A DNA stretch of 64,000 nucleotides, from assembly GCA_046349615.1 (NCBI GenBank), contig JAXMBZ010000004.1, positions 186,001 to 250,000 on the forward strand, in the 5' to 3' direction. Of this stretch, positions 9,963-17,315 are shown in pieces (within the stretch, counting starts at the first letter, position 1; each line of letters begins with the position of its first letter). Both the position numbers and the translations under genes were made by a program. A model generated the notes under the pieces. The model ran no database searches. It was not told the origin of the DNA and saw only the letters and a program-made list of their open reading frames with translations. The stretch comes from JADJNY01 sp046349615. GTDB taxonomy: Bacteria > Planctomycetota > UBA1135 > GCA-002686595.

Positions 9963-11649
9963 CGTCGACACCGTGACGATCACGGTCAACGCCGACGACG
10001 ATGCACCGACGGCGGATGCGGGCTCGGCGCAGGCCGTCGACGAGTTGGACACCGTGACGCTCAGCGCGTCGGGTTCCGACGTCGAGGGCCAAGCGCTCAC
10101 GTACACGTGGACGCAGGTCAGTGGCCCCACGGTCGTGCTCAGCGACGTGCACTCGACGACGCCGACGTTCACGGCGCCGCAGGGTGTGTCGAACACCGAC
10201 GTCGTGTTCGAGCTCGCGGTCAGCGACGGCACGAACACGTCGGTCGACACCGTGACGATCACCGTCCACGCCGACGACGACGCGCCGACGGCGGAAGCCG
10301 GGCCGACGCAGGTCGTGAACGAGCTCGACACGGTCACGCTCAGCGCGTCGGGTTCCGATGTCGAAGGCCAGGCGCTCACGTACACGTGGACGCAGGTCGG
10401 CGGCCCCACCGTCGTGCTCAGCGACGTGCACTCGACGACGCCGACGTTCACGGCGCCGGAGGGCGTGTCCAATACCGACGTCGTGTTCGAGCTCGCGGTC
10501 TCGGACGGCACGAACACGTCGGTCGACACGGTCACGATCACCGTCAACGCCGACGACGACGCGCCGACGGCCGATGCGGGCCCAACGCAGGTCGTGAACG
10601 AGCTCGACACCGTGACGCTCAGCGCGTCGGGCTCCGACGTCGAAGGCCAAGCGCTCACGTACACGTGGACGCAGGTCTCGGGCCCCACCGTCGTGCTCAG
10701 CGACGTTCACTCCACGACGCCGACGTTCACGGCGCCGGAAGGCGTGTCCAACACCGACGTGGTGTTCGAGCTCGCGGTCAGCGACGGCACGAACACCTCC
10801 GTCGACACCGTGACGATCACGGTCAACGCCGACGACGACGCGCCGACGGCGGACGCGGGATCGACGCAGGTCGTAAATGAGCTCGACACCGTGACGCTCA
10901 GCGCGTCGGGCTCCGACGTCGAGGGCCAAGCGCTCACGTACACGTGGACGCAGGTCGGCGGCCCAACGGTTGTGCTCAGCGACGTTCACTCGACGACGCC
11001 GACGTTCACGGCGCCGGAAGGTGTGTCCAACACCGACGTCGTGTTCGAGCTCGCGGTCAGCGACGGCACGAACACCTCCGTCGACACCGTCAAGATCACG
11101 GTCAACGCCGACGACGATGCACCGACGGCGGATGCGGGCTCGGCGCAGGTCGTCGACGAGTTGGACACCGTGACGCTCAGCGCGTCGGGTTCACGCAGGC
11201 CGCGCCACGTACGTGACGCAGGTCAGTGGCCCCACGGTCGTGCTCGCGAACTCGACGACGCCGACGTTCACGGCGCCGCAGGGGTCGAACAGTCGTGTTC
11301 GAGGTCGCGGCACGAATACGTCGGTCGACATCACGATCACCGTCAACGCCGACGACGATGGCGACGGCGGGCGATCGGCACAGGTCGAACGCCGACACGG
11401 TCCTCGGCGTGGGTTCGCGTGAAGGGACCCTCGTACACGTGGACGCAGGTCAGCGGGCCACCGTCGTGCTCAGCGACGCGCACTCGACGACGCCGACGTT
11501 CACGGCGCCGGAAGGCGTATCCAATACCGACGTCGTGTTCGAGCTCGCGGTCTCGGACGGCACGAATACGTCGGTCGACACGGTCACGATCACGGTCAAC
11601 GCGGACGACGACGCGCCGACGGCGGATGCGGGGACGACGCAAGTCGTGA
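9919..11649 (+). CDS. Giant surface protein, second in-frame fragment
   Basis: The open frame contains native K319/PKD-like units only from about 9963 to 11192: four complete repeats beginning ADAG or AEAG and a broken fifth. The bases before and after are deletion-rich copies of the same repeat, so the apparent start at 9919 and stop at 11649 have no biological meaning. It is one frame shifted relative to the first part. I read it as the continuation of the gene starting at 264. If the breaks are real mutations the region would be a pseudogene remnant; sequence error is more likely because the intact units on each side show no decay. Confidence 0.45.
   Translation: MSNRRRVRTACRTPLVDTVTITVNADDDAPTADAGSAQAVDELDTVTLSASGSDVEGQALTYTWTQVSGPTVVLSDVHSTTPTFTAPQGVSNTDVVFELAVSDGTNTSVDTVTITVHADDDAPTAEAGPTQVVNELDTVTLSASGSDVEGQALTYTWTQVGGPTVVLSDVHSTTPTFTAPEGVSNTDVVFELAVSDGTNTSVDTVTITVNADDDAPTADAGPTQVVNELDTVTLSASGSDVEGQALTYTWTQVSGPTVVLSDVHSTTPTFTAPEGVSNTDVVFELAVSDGTNTSVDTVTITVNADDDAPTADAGSTQVVNELDTVTLSASGSDVEGQALTYTWTQVGGPTVVLSDVHSTTPTFTAPEGVSNTDVVFELAVSDGTNTSVDTVKITVNADDDAPTADAGSAQVVDELDTVTLSASGSRRPRHVRDAGQWPHGRARELDDADVHGAAGVEQSCSRSRHEYVGRHHDHRQRRRRWRRRAIGTGRTPTRSSAWVRVKGPSYTWTQVSGPPSCSATRTRRRRRSRRRKAYPIPTSCSSSRSRTARIRRSTRSRSRSTRTTTRRRRMRGRRKS
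11193..11460 (+). other. Deletion-rich degraded repeat patch 2
   Basis: A shortened copy of a PKD unit resembling the unit at about 10015-10290: it keeps that unit's GACGAGTTGGAC, CAGTGGCCCC and GCCGCAGG variants but has many small gaps. It separates the second and third in-frame parts of the giant gene. Confidence 0.6.
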
Positions 11650-11951
11650 ACGAGCTCGACACGGTCACGCTCAGTGCGTCGGGTTCCGATGTCGAAGGCC
11701 AGGCGCTCACGTACACGTGGACGCAGGTCAGCGGCCCGGCCGTCGTGCTCAGCGACGCGCACTCGACGACGCCGACGTTCACCGCGCCGGAAGGTGTGTC
11801 CAACACCGACGTGGTGTTCGAGCTCGCGGTCAGCGACGGCACGAACACGTCGGTCGACACGGTCACGATCACGGTCAACGCGGATGACGACGCGCCGACG
11901 GCGGAAGCGGGATCGGCGGGCGAAGCTCGACACGGCACGGCGTCCACGTGA
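11226..11951 (+). CDS. Giant surface protein, third in-frame fragment
   Basis: Native PKD-like repeat sequence is readable in this frame only from about 11461 to 11917, equal to about one and a half 93-residue units (variants with AGTTQVV and AEAGSA starts). Upstream and downstream bases are degraded repeat sequence. The fragment lies in a frame different from both neighbours, as expected if small deletions at 11193-11460 and 11918-12057 separate parts of one gene. It has no independent start or ribosome-binding site and should not be treated as its own protein. Confidence 0.35.
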   Translation: MAPRSCSRTRRRRRSRRRRGRTVVFEVAARIRRSTSRSPSTPTTMATAGDRHRSNADTVLGVGSREGTLVHVDAGQRATVVLSDAHSTTPTFTAPEGVSNTDVVFELAVSDGTNTSVDTVTITVNADDDAPTADAGTTQVVNELDTVTLSASGSDVEGQALTYTWTQVSGPAVVLSDAHSTTPTFTAPEGVSNTDVVFELAVSDGTNTSVDTVTITVNADDDAPTAEAGSAGEARHGTAST

Positions 11952-12057
11952 GGCCAGGCTCACGCGACGCGGTCGGCGCGTCGTCAGCGACACTCGACGA
12001 CGCCGACCACGGCGCCGAAGCGCGTCGTGTGGCCGCCGGGCACGCGTCGGTCGCTCC
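11918..12057 (+). other. Deletion-rich degraded repeat patch 3
   Basis: One PKD unit compressed to about half its length, keeping ordered fragments of the repeat (AGCTCGACACGG, GGCCAGG, CTCGACGACGCCGA, then ATCACGGTCAAC). It shifts the frame between the third and fourth parts of the giant gene. Confidence 0.6.
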
Positions 12058-14890
12058 GATCACGGTCAACGCGGATGACGACGCGCCGACGGCGGAAGCG
12101 GGATCGGCGCAGGTCGTGAATGAGCTCGACACGGTCACGCTCAGCGCGTCGGGCTCCGACGTCGAAGGCCAGGCGCTCACGTACACGTGGACGCAGGTCG
12201 GCGGCCCCACCGTCGTGCTCAGCGACGCGCACTCGACGACGCCGACGTTCACCGCGCCGGAAGGCGTGTCCAACACCGACGTCGTGTTCGAGCTCGCGGT
12301 CAGCGACGGCACGAACACGTCGGTCGACACGGTCACGATCACGGTCAACGCGGATGACGACGCGCCGACGGCCGATGCTGGCCCAACGCAGGTCGTGAAC
12401 GAGCTCGACACCGTCACGCTCAGTGCGTCGGGGTCCGACGTCGAGGGACAGGCGCTCACCTACACGTGGACGCAGGTCAGCGGGCCGGCCGTCGTGCTCA
12501 GCGACGTGCACTCGACGACGCCGACGTTCACCGCGCCGGAAGGTGTGTCCAACACCGACGTCGTGTTCGAGCTCGCGGTCAGCGACGGCACGAATACGTC
12601 GGTCGACACGGTCACGATCACGGTCAATGCCGACGACGATGCGCCGACGGCCGATGCTGGCCCGACGCAGGTCGTGAACGAGCTCGACACGGTCACGCTC
12701 AGTGCGTCGGGTTCCGACGTCGAAGGGCAGGCGCTCACGTACACGTGGACTCAGGTCAGCGGCCCCACGGTCGTGCTCAGCGATGCGCACTCGACGACGC
12801 CGACCTTCACAGCGCCCGAAGGTGTGTCCAACACCGACGTCGTGTTCGAGCTCGCGGTGTCGGACGGCACGAACACCTCCGTCGACACCGTCACGATCAC
12901 CGTCAACGCCGACGACGACGCGCCGACGGCCGATGCGGGCCCGACGCAGGTCGTGAACGAGCTCGACACGGTCACGGTCAGCGCCTCGGGGTCGGACGTC
13001 GAAGGGCAGGCGCTCACGTACACGTGGACGCAGGTCGGCGGCCCCACCGTCGTGCTCAGCGATGCGCACTCGACGACGCCGACGTTCACGGCGCCGGAAG
13101 GCGTGTCCAACACGGACGTCGTGTTCGAGCTCGCGGTGTCGGACGGCACGAACACTTCGGTCGACACCGTCACGATCACTGTCAATGCCGACGACGATGC
13201 GCCGATGGCCGATGCTGGCCCGACGCAGGTCGTGAACGAGCTCGACAGGGTCACGCTCAGCGCGTCGGGCTCCGACGTCGAAGGCCAAGCGCTCACGTAC
13301 ACGTGGACGCAGGTCTCGGGCCCCACCGTCGTGCTCAGCGACGCGCACTCGACCACGCCGACGTTCACCGCGCCGGAGGGCGTGTCCAACACCGACGTCG
13401 TGTTCGAGCTTGCCGTCAGCGACGGCACGAACACTTCGGTCGACACCGTCACGATCACGGTCAACGCGGACGACGACGCGCCGACGGCGGAAGCTGGGCC
13501 GGCGCAGGTCGTGAATGAGCTCGACACCGTCACGCTCAGCGCGTCGGGCTCCGACGTCGAGGGCCAAGCGCTCACGTACACGTGGACGCAGGTCTCGGGC
13601 CCGAGCGTCGTGCTCAGCGATGCGCACTCGACGACGCCGACGTTCACGGCGCCGGAAGGCGTATCCAATACCGACGTCGTGTTCGAGCTCGCGGTCTCGG
13701 ACGGCACGAACACCTCGGTCGACACCGTCACGATCACGGTCAACGCCGACGACGACGCGCCGACGGCGGAAGCTGGGCCGGCGCAGGTCGTGAATGAGCT
13801 CGACACCGTCACGCTCAGCGCGTCGGGGTCGGACGTCGAAGGCCAAGCGCTCACGTACACGTGGACGCAGGTCTCCGGTCCGACCGTCGTGCTCAGCGAC
13901 GCGCACTCGACCACGCCGACGTTCACCGCGCCGGAAGGCCTGTCGAACACCGACCTCGTCTTCCAACTCGCGGTCTTCGACGGCACGAACACCTCGGTCG
14001 ACACCGTCACGATCACCGTCCACGCCGACGACGACGCGCCGACGGCCGACGCAGGCCCCGATGTCTCGACGGCGCCGGGAGAGCAGGTCGTGCTCCACGC
14101 CTCGGCCTCCGATGCCGACAGCGGAGCGAACCTCGGCTACACCTGGGTCCAGGTCGGCGGTCCGACCGTCGACCTCGCCGACCCGCACGCGCAGACGCTG
14201 CGCTTCGACGCCCCCGAGTCCTCGACGCCGAGCCTGCTCGTCTTCCAGCTCCGGGTGAGCGACGGCACGACGACCTCCGTCGACACCGTGTACGTCGCGG
14301 TGCGCGGCGAGGAGCGCCCGACCACGTCGATCGACGACGGGCGCGCCGCGCTCGTCGATGTGGCCACCTACGCCGGGGACGAGGCCGACGCCGACGAGGA
14401 GACCGACGAGTCGCTGCCTCCGATCGCCGCCGGGGACCTCGCCGTGCTCGACGCGCGCATCGAAGGCGTCGAGTCGTCGCACGTCGCGCCGAGCGAAGCC
14501 GCCGATGCGCCCGTCCGAGACGACGCTCCCCACGGCGCAGCACACCTGGACGTCGCCGAGTCGCCGCTCGCGCTCGACTTCTTCGCTGCCGAGCTCGTCG
14601 AGCCCTCTGCAGCGCTCCCGCGGGTCGCGGCGCCGGACGAGTGGCTCGCGGTGCAGCACACGGCGCCGAGCTTCTCGCAGGCGTTCGTCCTCCTGGGAGA
14701 CGCCGACGAGTCCGACGGCACCCCGCGCCCCGCCGGCGATCAGGAGAGCGTCGAGTCCGATGCGTCGGCCCCGACGAGCTCCGGGCTCGCCGCGAGCCTC
14801 TACGCCCTGCTGCGCGGCGCCGTCGGACTGCAGAGCTCGCGGCCTGAGGAGGAACCGCGCTCCTCAGGCAGAAGTCCGCATAGGCGCTAA
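11948..14890 (+). CDS. Giant surface protein, 3' part with acidic C-terminal tail
   Basis: Native coding begins at about 12057; the first ~36 codons are out-of-frame debris of the third damaged patch. It encodes seven regular K319/PKD-like units (TVTLSASGSDVEGQ, TYTWTQVSGP, VVFELAVSDGTNTS motifs) and a divergent eighth unit ending near 14300. The last ~195 residues leave the repeat pattern: they are acidic and Ser/Pro/Ala-rich, then a short hydrophobic stretch (LAASLYALLRGAVGL) is followed by an Arg-rich end (GRSPHRR). That ending resembles, but does not match, known C-terminal sorting signals; this is inference. The gene ends 89 nt before a PilZ gene. Together with the piece at 264 it forms one ~14.6 kb gene. 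Confidence 0.75.
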   Translation: MRPGSRDAVGASSATLDDADHGAEARRVAAGHASVAPITVNADDDAPTAEAGSAQVVNELDTVTLSASGSDVEGQALTYTWTQVGGPTVVLSDAHSTTPTFTAPEGVSNTDVVFELAVSDGTNTSVDTVTITVNADDDAPTADAGPTQVVNELDTVTLSASGSDVEGQALTYTWTQVSGPAVVLSDVHSTTPTFTAPEGVSNTDVVFELAVSDGTNTSVDTVTITVNADDDAPTADAGPTQVVNELDTVTLSASGSDVEGQALTYTWTQVSGPTVVLSDAHSTTPTFTAPEGVSNTDVVFELAVSDGTNTSVDTVTITVNADDDAPTADAGPTQVVNELDTVTVSASGSDVEGQALTYTWTQVGGPTVVLSDAHSTTPTFTAPEGVSNTDVVFELAVSDGTNTSVDTVTITVNADDDAPMADAGPTQVVNELDRVTLSASGSDVEGQALTYTWTQVSGPTVVLSDAHSTTPTFTAPEGVSNTDVVFELAVSDGTNTSVDTVTITVNADDDAPTAEAGPAQVVNELDTVTLSASGSDVEGQALTYTWTQVSGPSVVLSDAHSTTPTFTAPEGVSNTDVVFELAVSDGTNTSVDTVTITVNADDDAPTAEAGPAQVVNELDTVTLSASGSDVEGQALTYTWTQVSGPTVVLSDAHSTTPTFTAPEGLSNTDLVFQLAVFDGTNTSVDTVTITVHADDDAPTADAGPDVSTAPGEQVVLHASASDADSGANLGYTWVQVGGPTVDLADPHAQTLRFDAPESSTPSLLVFQLRVSDGTTTSVDTVYVAVRGEERPTTSIDDGRAALVDVATYAGDEADADEETDESLPPIAAGDLAVLDARIEGVESSHVAPSEAADAPVRDDAPHGAAHLDVAESPLALDFFAAELVEPSAALPRVAAPDEWLAVQHTAPSFSQAFVLLGDADESDGTPRPAGDQESVESDASAPTSSGLAASLYALLRGAVGLQSSRPEEEPRSSGRSPHRR
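14843..14868 (+). other. Perfect inverted repeat at the giant gene's 3' end
   Basis: CCTGAGGAG (14843-14851) and CTCCTCAGG (14860-14868) pair perfectly around an 8-nt loop, inside the last codons of the giant gene. No T-run follows, so a classical intrinsic terminator is not supported. A weaker 12-bp imperfect hairpin lies in the following gap at 14930-14960. Either could limit read-through or protect the mRNA end. Confidence 0.35.
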
Positions 14891-14979
14891 GCCCCGACCC
14901 CCCGTTCGGCCGATCCTTCTCCCGTTCCCGGTCCGTTGCCGTCCACCCGGCGACCGGACCTCCTCCACCGAGGTCCCTC

Positions 14980-15405
14980 ATGTTCGACACCCCCGGCGAA
15001 GCCGCGACGTCTCCGCGCGCGCTCGAGCCCGAGCTCCTCCAATCCCTCGAACGCCAGAAGAGCGAGGAGATCGCACGAGAGCGCCTCCACGCCCGCATCG
15101 AGGCGAAGCTGCGCGTCGTCGTGCGGCCCGCGAACTCGAGCGCGATGCTCGAGTTCAAGGTGCAAGGCCTGACCGCGGACCTGAGCCGCGGCGGGTGCCG
15201 CCTGATCCTCCCGCTCCCGCTCGGCGTCGGCGACGTGTACCGCGTCGAGTTCGACTCGACGGAGCACAAGCTGCCGCTCGTCTTCGCGCGCTGCCTCCGC
15301 TGCCGCCTCCTGCGCGAGGACGCGTTCGAGAGCGGCCTCCAGTTCTTCACGCAGCTCGACCTGCCCTCGACCTTGTTCCGCGGCGAGCGGGACCTCCTCG
15401 GCTGA
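14980..15405 (+). CDS. PilZ-domain c-di-GMP receptor protein
   Basis: A 141-residue protein with the two c-di-GMP-binding signatures of PilZ: RxxxR (R35-R39, in RERLHAR) and [D/N]xSxxG (D67, S69, G72, in ADLSRGG), followed by the expected beta-barrel strands. The N-terminal ~30 residues are a charged, probably helical extension. No output domain is present, so it would act by binding a partner when c-di-GMP rises. It lies between the giant protein gene and two adaptor-like genes on the same strand, 89 nt after the former and 17 nt before the latter, which suggests control of export or surface display of the giant protein. That role is inference; the domain call is strong. Confidence 0.85.
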   Translation: MFDTPGEAATSPRALEPELLQSLERQKSEEIARERLHARIEAKLRVVVRPANSSAMLEFKVQGLTADLSRGGCRLILPLPLGVGDVYRVEFDSTEHKLPLVFARCLRCRLLREDAFESGLQFFTQLDLPSTLFRGERDLLG

Positions 15406-15422
15406 CCCGCGCCGCCCCGACG

Positions 15423-17315
15423 ATGAGCTCGCAGCCCGCAGCATCCACGGAAGCCGCGCAGGACCACCTGCACGCACTGCTCGCACTCGCCGCCCACGCC
15501 CCCGGGCCGGCCGAGTTCGCGCGCGGCGTCGTGCCGATCCTGCTCCGCCGCTTCGCGAGCCCGTGCGCCGCGCTCGAGCTCCGGTCGCCGACGCGCGTCG
15601 TGCACGAGCGGTGCTCCGGCGAAGGCGCCGACCCGGCGTTCTGGACCGAGCCCGTGGAGCACGCGCTCACCGAGGCGATCTCCGAGTCGAAGCCGCACGT
15701 GCGCGTCTGGAAGACGAAGACGGGCGAGGTCCACGTCGCGCTCGTCGCCACACCGATCCTCGACTCGAAGGGCGCCTCCGTCGGCGCCGTGTCCGTGGCG
15801 ACGCCGTGCACGAGCCGCGACGAGGCGCGCCTCCTCGGCGACGAGCTCTTCGCGCTCGCGGCGCTCGTCGGTTCCTGCGCCGACTCGCTGCAGCCGGCCG
15901 CGATGGCGGCGACGGGGGCCGCGCCGACGCCGAGCCGGAGCGCCGACGACGCGCGCACGGCGGCGCAGACGCTGCGCAAGTCGGCCGACTTCGGTTCGTC
16001 GCTCGAGCTCGCCTTCTCGCTGACGAACAACCTCCGCAGCAAGACCGGCTGCGATCGCGTGGCCCTCGCCGTGGTCGACGGCACGCGCGTCGAGCTGCGC
16101 AGCATCTCGGGGCTCGACTCCATCCGCAAGGACAGCCCGTGGGTCCGCGCGCTGCAGGCCGCGCTCGAGGAGACGCTCGATCACGGACATCGCCTCGTGT
16201 GCCAGCGCCGCGCGCCCGACTCCGAGGCCGACGACCTGTCGACGGGACACCGCCTCCACCGCGCCTGGCACACGGCCGCGGACGGCGCCGCCGTGGCTTC
16301 GCTCCCGATCGCTGCGAACGGACGCATCGCGCTCGTGCTCGGTCTCCAGCGCGCTGGGAACTCGCCGTTCCGCGCGGAGGAACTCGACGAGATCGCGAAG
16401 CTCGTCGAACCGTACGCGCCGGCGCTCGACCTGGTCGAGCGCGCGCGGGCGGGGCTGTTCGCGCACGCGCTGCGGAGCCTGCGCGAGGAAGGACGGCTCC
16501 TCCGCACCTCGCGCGGCATCGTGCGCGCCGCGACGGTCGTCGCCGCGCTCGCGGCGGTCGGCTGGGTCGCCTTCGGCACCAAGGCGTGGGAGGTGAGCGT
16601 CCCCTGCCGCGTTCGCTCCGCCGAACTGCGGCACGTCGGCGCGCCCATCGAAGGCGTGCTCGTCGCCGCGACGAAGCGCCCCGGCGACGCCGTCCACGCC
16701 GGCGAGGTCCTCGCGCGCTTCGACTGCCGCACGCTCGAGCTCGAGAGCCAGCGCCTCGGCCGCGAGATCGAGACCGCGACCGTCGAGGAGCGCCGCGCGT
16801 TCGCCGCCGGAACCGCGTCCGACGCCGAGTTCGCGCGCGCCCGCCTCGCGGAGCTCGTCGCGCGTCGCGCCGAGGTCGACGGCCGCATCGGGCGGGCTTC
16901 GATCGTCGCTCCGTTCGACGGCGTCGTGCTCGCCGGGGATCCGGCCCAGCGCGCCGGCACCGTGCTCACGCAGGGCGAAGAGCTCTACCAGCTCGCTCCG
17001 GACGCGCGCCTCGCGCTCGAGCTCTTCGTACCCGAGGGCCGCGTCGACGCCGCCGCGGTCGGCTGCGCGGCGCGCTTCAGCCCGTTCGCGGCTCCGGAGA
17101 GCTCTCAGCCGCTGACGCTCGTGCGCATCGCGCCGGCGTCGACCGTGCACGAGGGACGCAACGTCTTCGTCGTCGAGGCGCGGTGCGAGGACGACTCCGT
17201 GGGACTGCGCCCCGGGATGGAGGGCGTCGCCGTGCTCGAGGCCGGCGAGCGCCGGATCGCGTGGGTCTACGGGCACCAGGCGCTCGATTGGCTGCGCCTC
17301 CACGTCTGGCCATGA
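15423..17315 (+). CDS. GAF-domain / HlyD-type membrane-fusion protein
   Basis: 630 residues. Residues ~20-350 hold two GAF-like regions in the cytoplasm (the second with the DRVALAVVDG and GLDSI strands). A single membrane helix lies near residue 365 (VVAALAAVGWVAFG). The periplasmic part starts with a split lipoyl-like half motif (GAPIEGVLVAATKRPGDAVHAGEVLARFD), a short coiled coil, and the second half (APFDGVVLAGDP), as in HlyD adaptors, then a beta-barrel. The fusion would let a cytoplasmic ligand signal affect a periplasmic adaptor. The ATG at 15423 follows the PilZ gene; an apparent longer frame upstream is an artefact within the giant gene. The stop overlaps the next start as ATGA, so the two are translationally coupled. 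Confidence 0.75.
   Translation: MSSQPAASTEAAQDHLHALLALAAHAPGPAEFARGVVPILLRRFASPCAALELRSPTRVVHERCSGEGADPAFWTEPVEHALTEAISESKPHVRVWKTKTGEVHVALVATPILDSKGASVGAVSVATPCTSRDEARLLGDELFALAALVGSCADSLQPAAMAATGAAPTPSRSADDARTAAQTLRKSADFGSSLELAFSLTNNLRSKTGCDRVALAVVDGTRVELRSISGLDSIRKDSPWVRALQAALEETLDHGHRLVCQRRAPDSEADDLSTGHRLHRAWHTAADGAAVASLPIAANGRIALVLGLQRAGNSPFRAEELDEIAKLVEPYAPALDLVERARAGLFAHALRSLREEGRLLRTSRGIVRAATVVAALAAVGWVAFGTKAWEVSVPCRVRSAELRHVGAPIEGVLVAATKRPGDAVHAGEVLARFDCRTLELESQRLGREIETATVEERRAFAAGTASDAEFARARLAELVARRAEVDGRIGRASIVAPFDGVVLAGDPAQRAGTVLTQGEELYQLAPDARLALELFVPEGRVDAAAVGCAARFSPFAAPESSQPLTLVRIAPASTVHEGRNVFVVEARCEDDSVGLRPGMEGVAVLEAGERRIAWVYGHQALDWLRLHVWP

Larger units (their letters stand above)
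7380..14300 (+). repeat. K319/PKD-like domain array 2 (~25 units, three damaged stretches)
   Basis: Tandem ~279-bp units; the span corresponds to roughly 25 repeats. Most are highly similar at DNA level. Three patches (about 9264-9962, 11193-11460, 11918-12057) are shortened and out of frame. The last unit, from about 14040, is diverged (STAPGEQVV). Exact copy number is unreliable because near-identical repeats and damaged patches suggest assembly difficulty. Confidence 0.8.

Noticed and set aside
9264..12057. A true pseudogene formed by mutation of the giant gene
   Set aside because: Losses are restricted to three patches that are copies of intact neighbouring units, with intact code up to the patch edges; sequence or assembly error fits better, though not proven.
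2740..14300. CRISPR-like or satellite DNA array
   Set aside because: The period is about 279 bp with coding constraint and no short spacers between identical direct repeats; it encodes protein domains.
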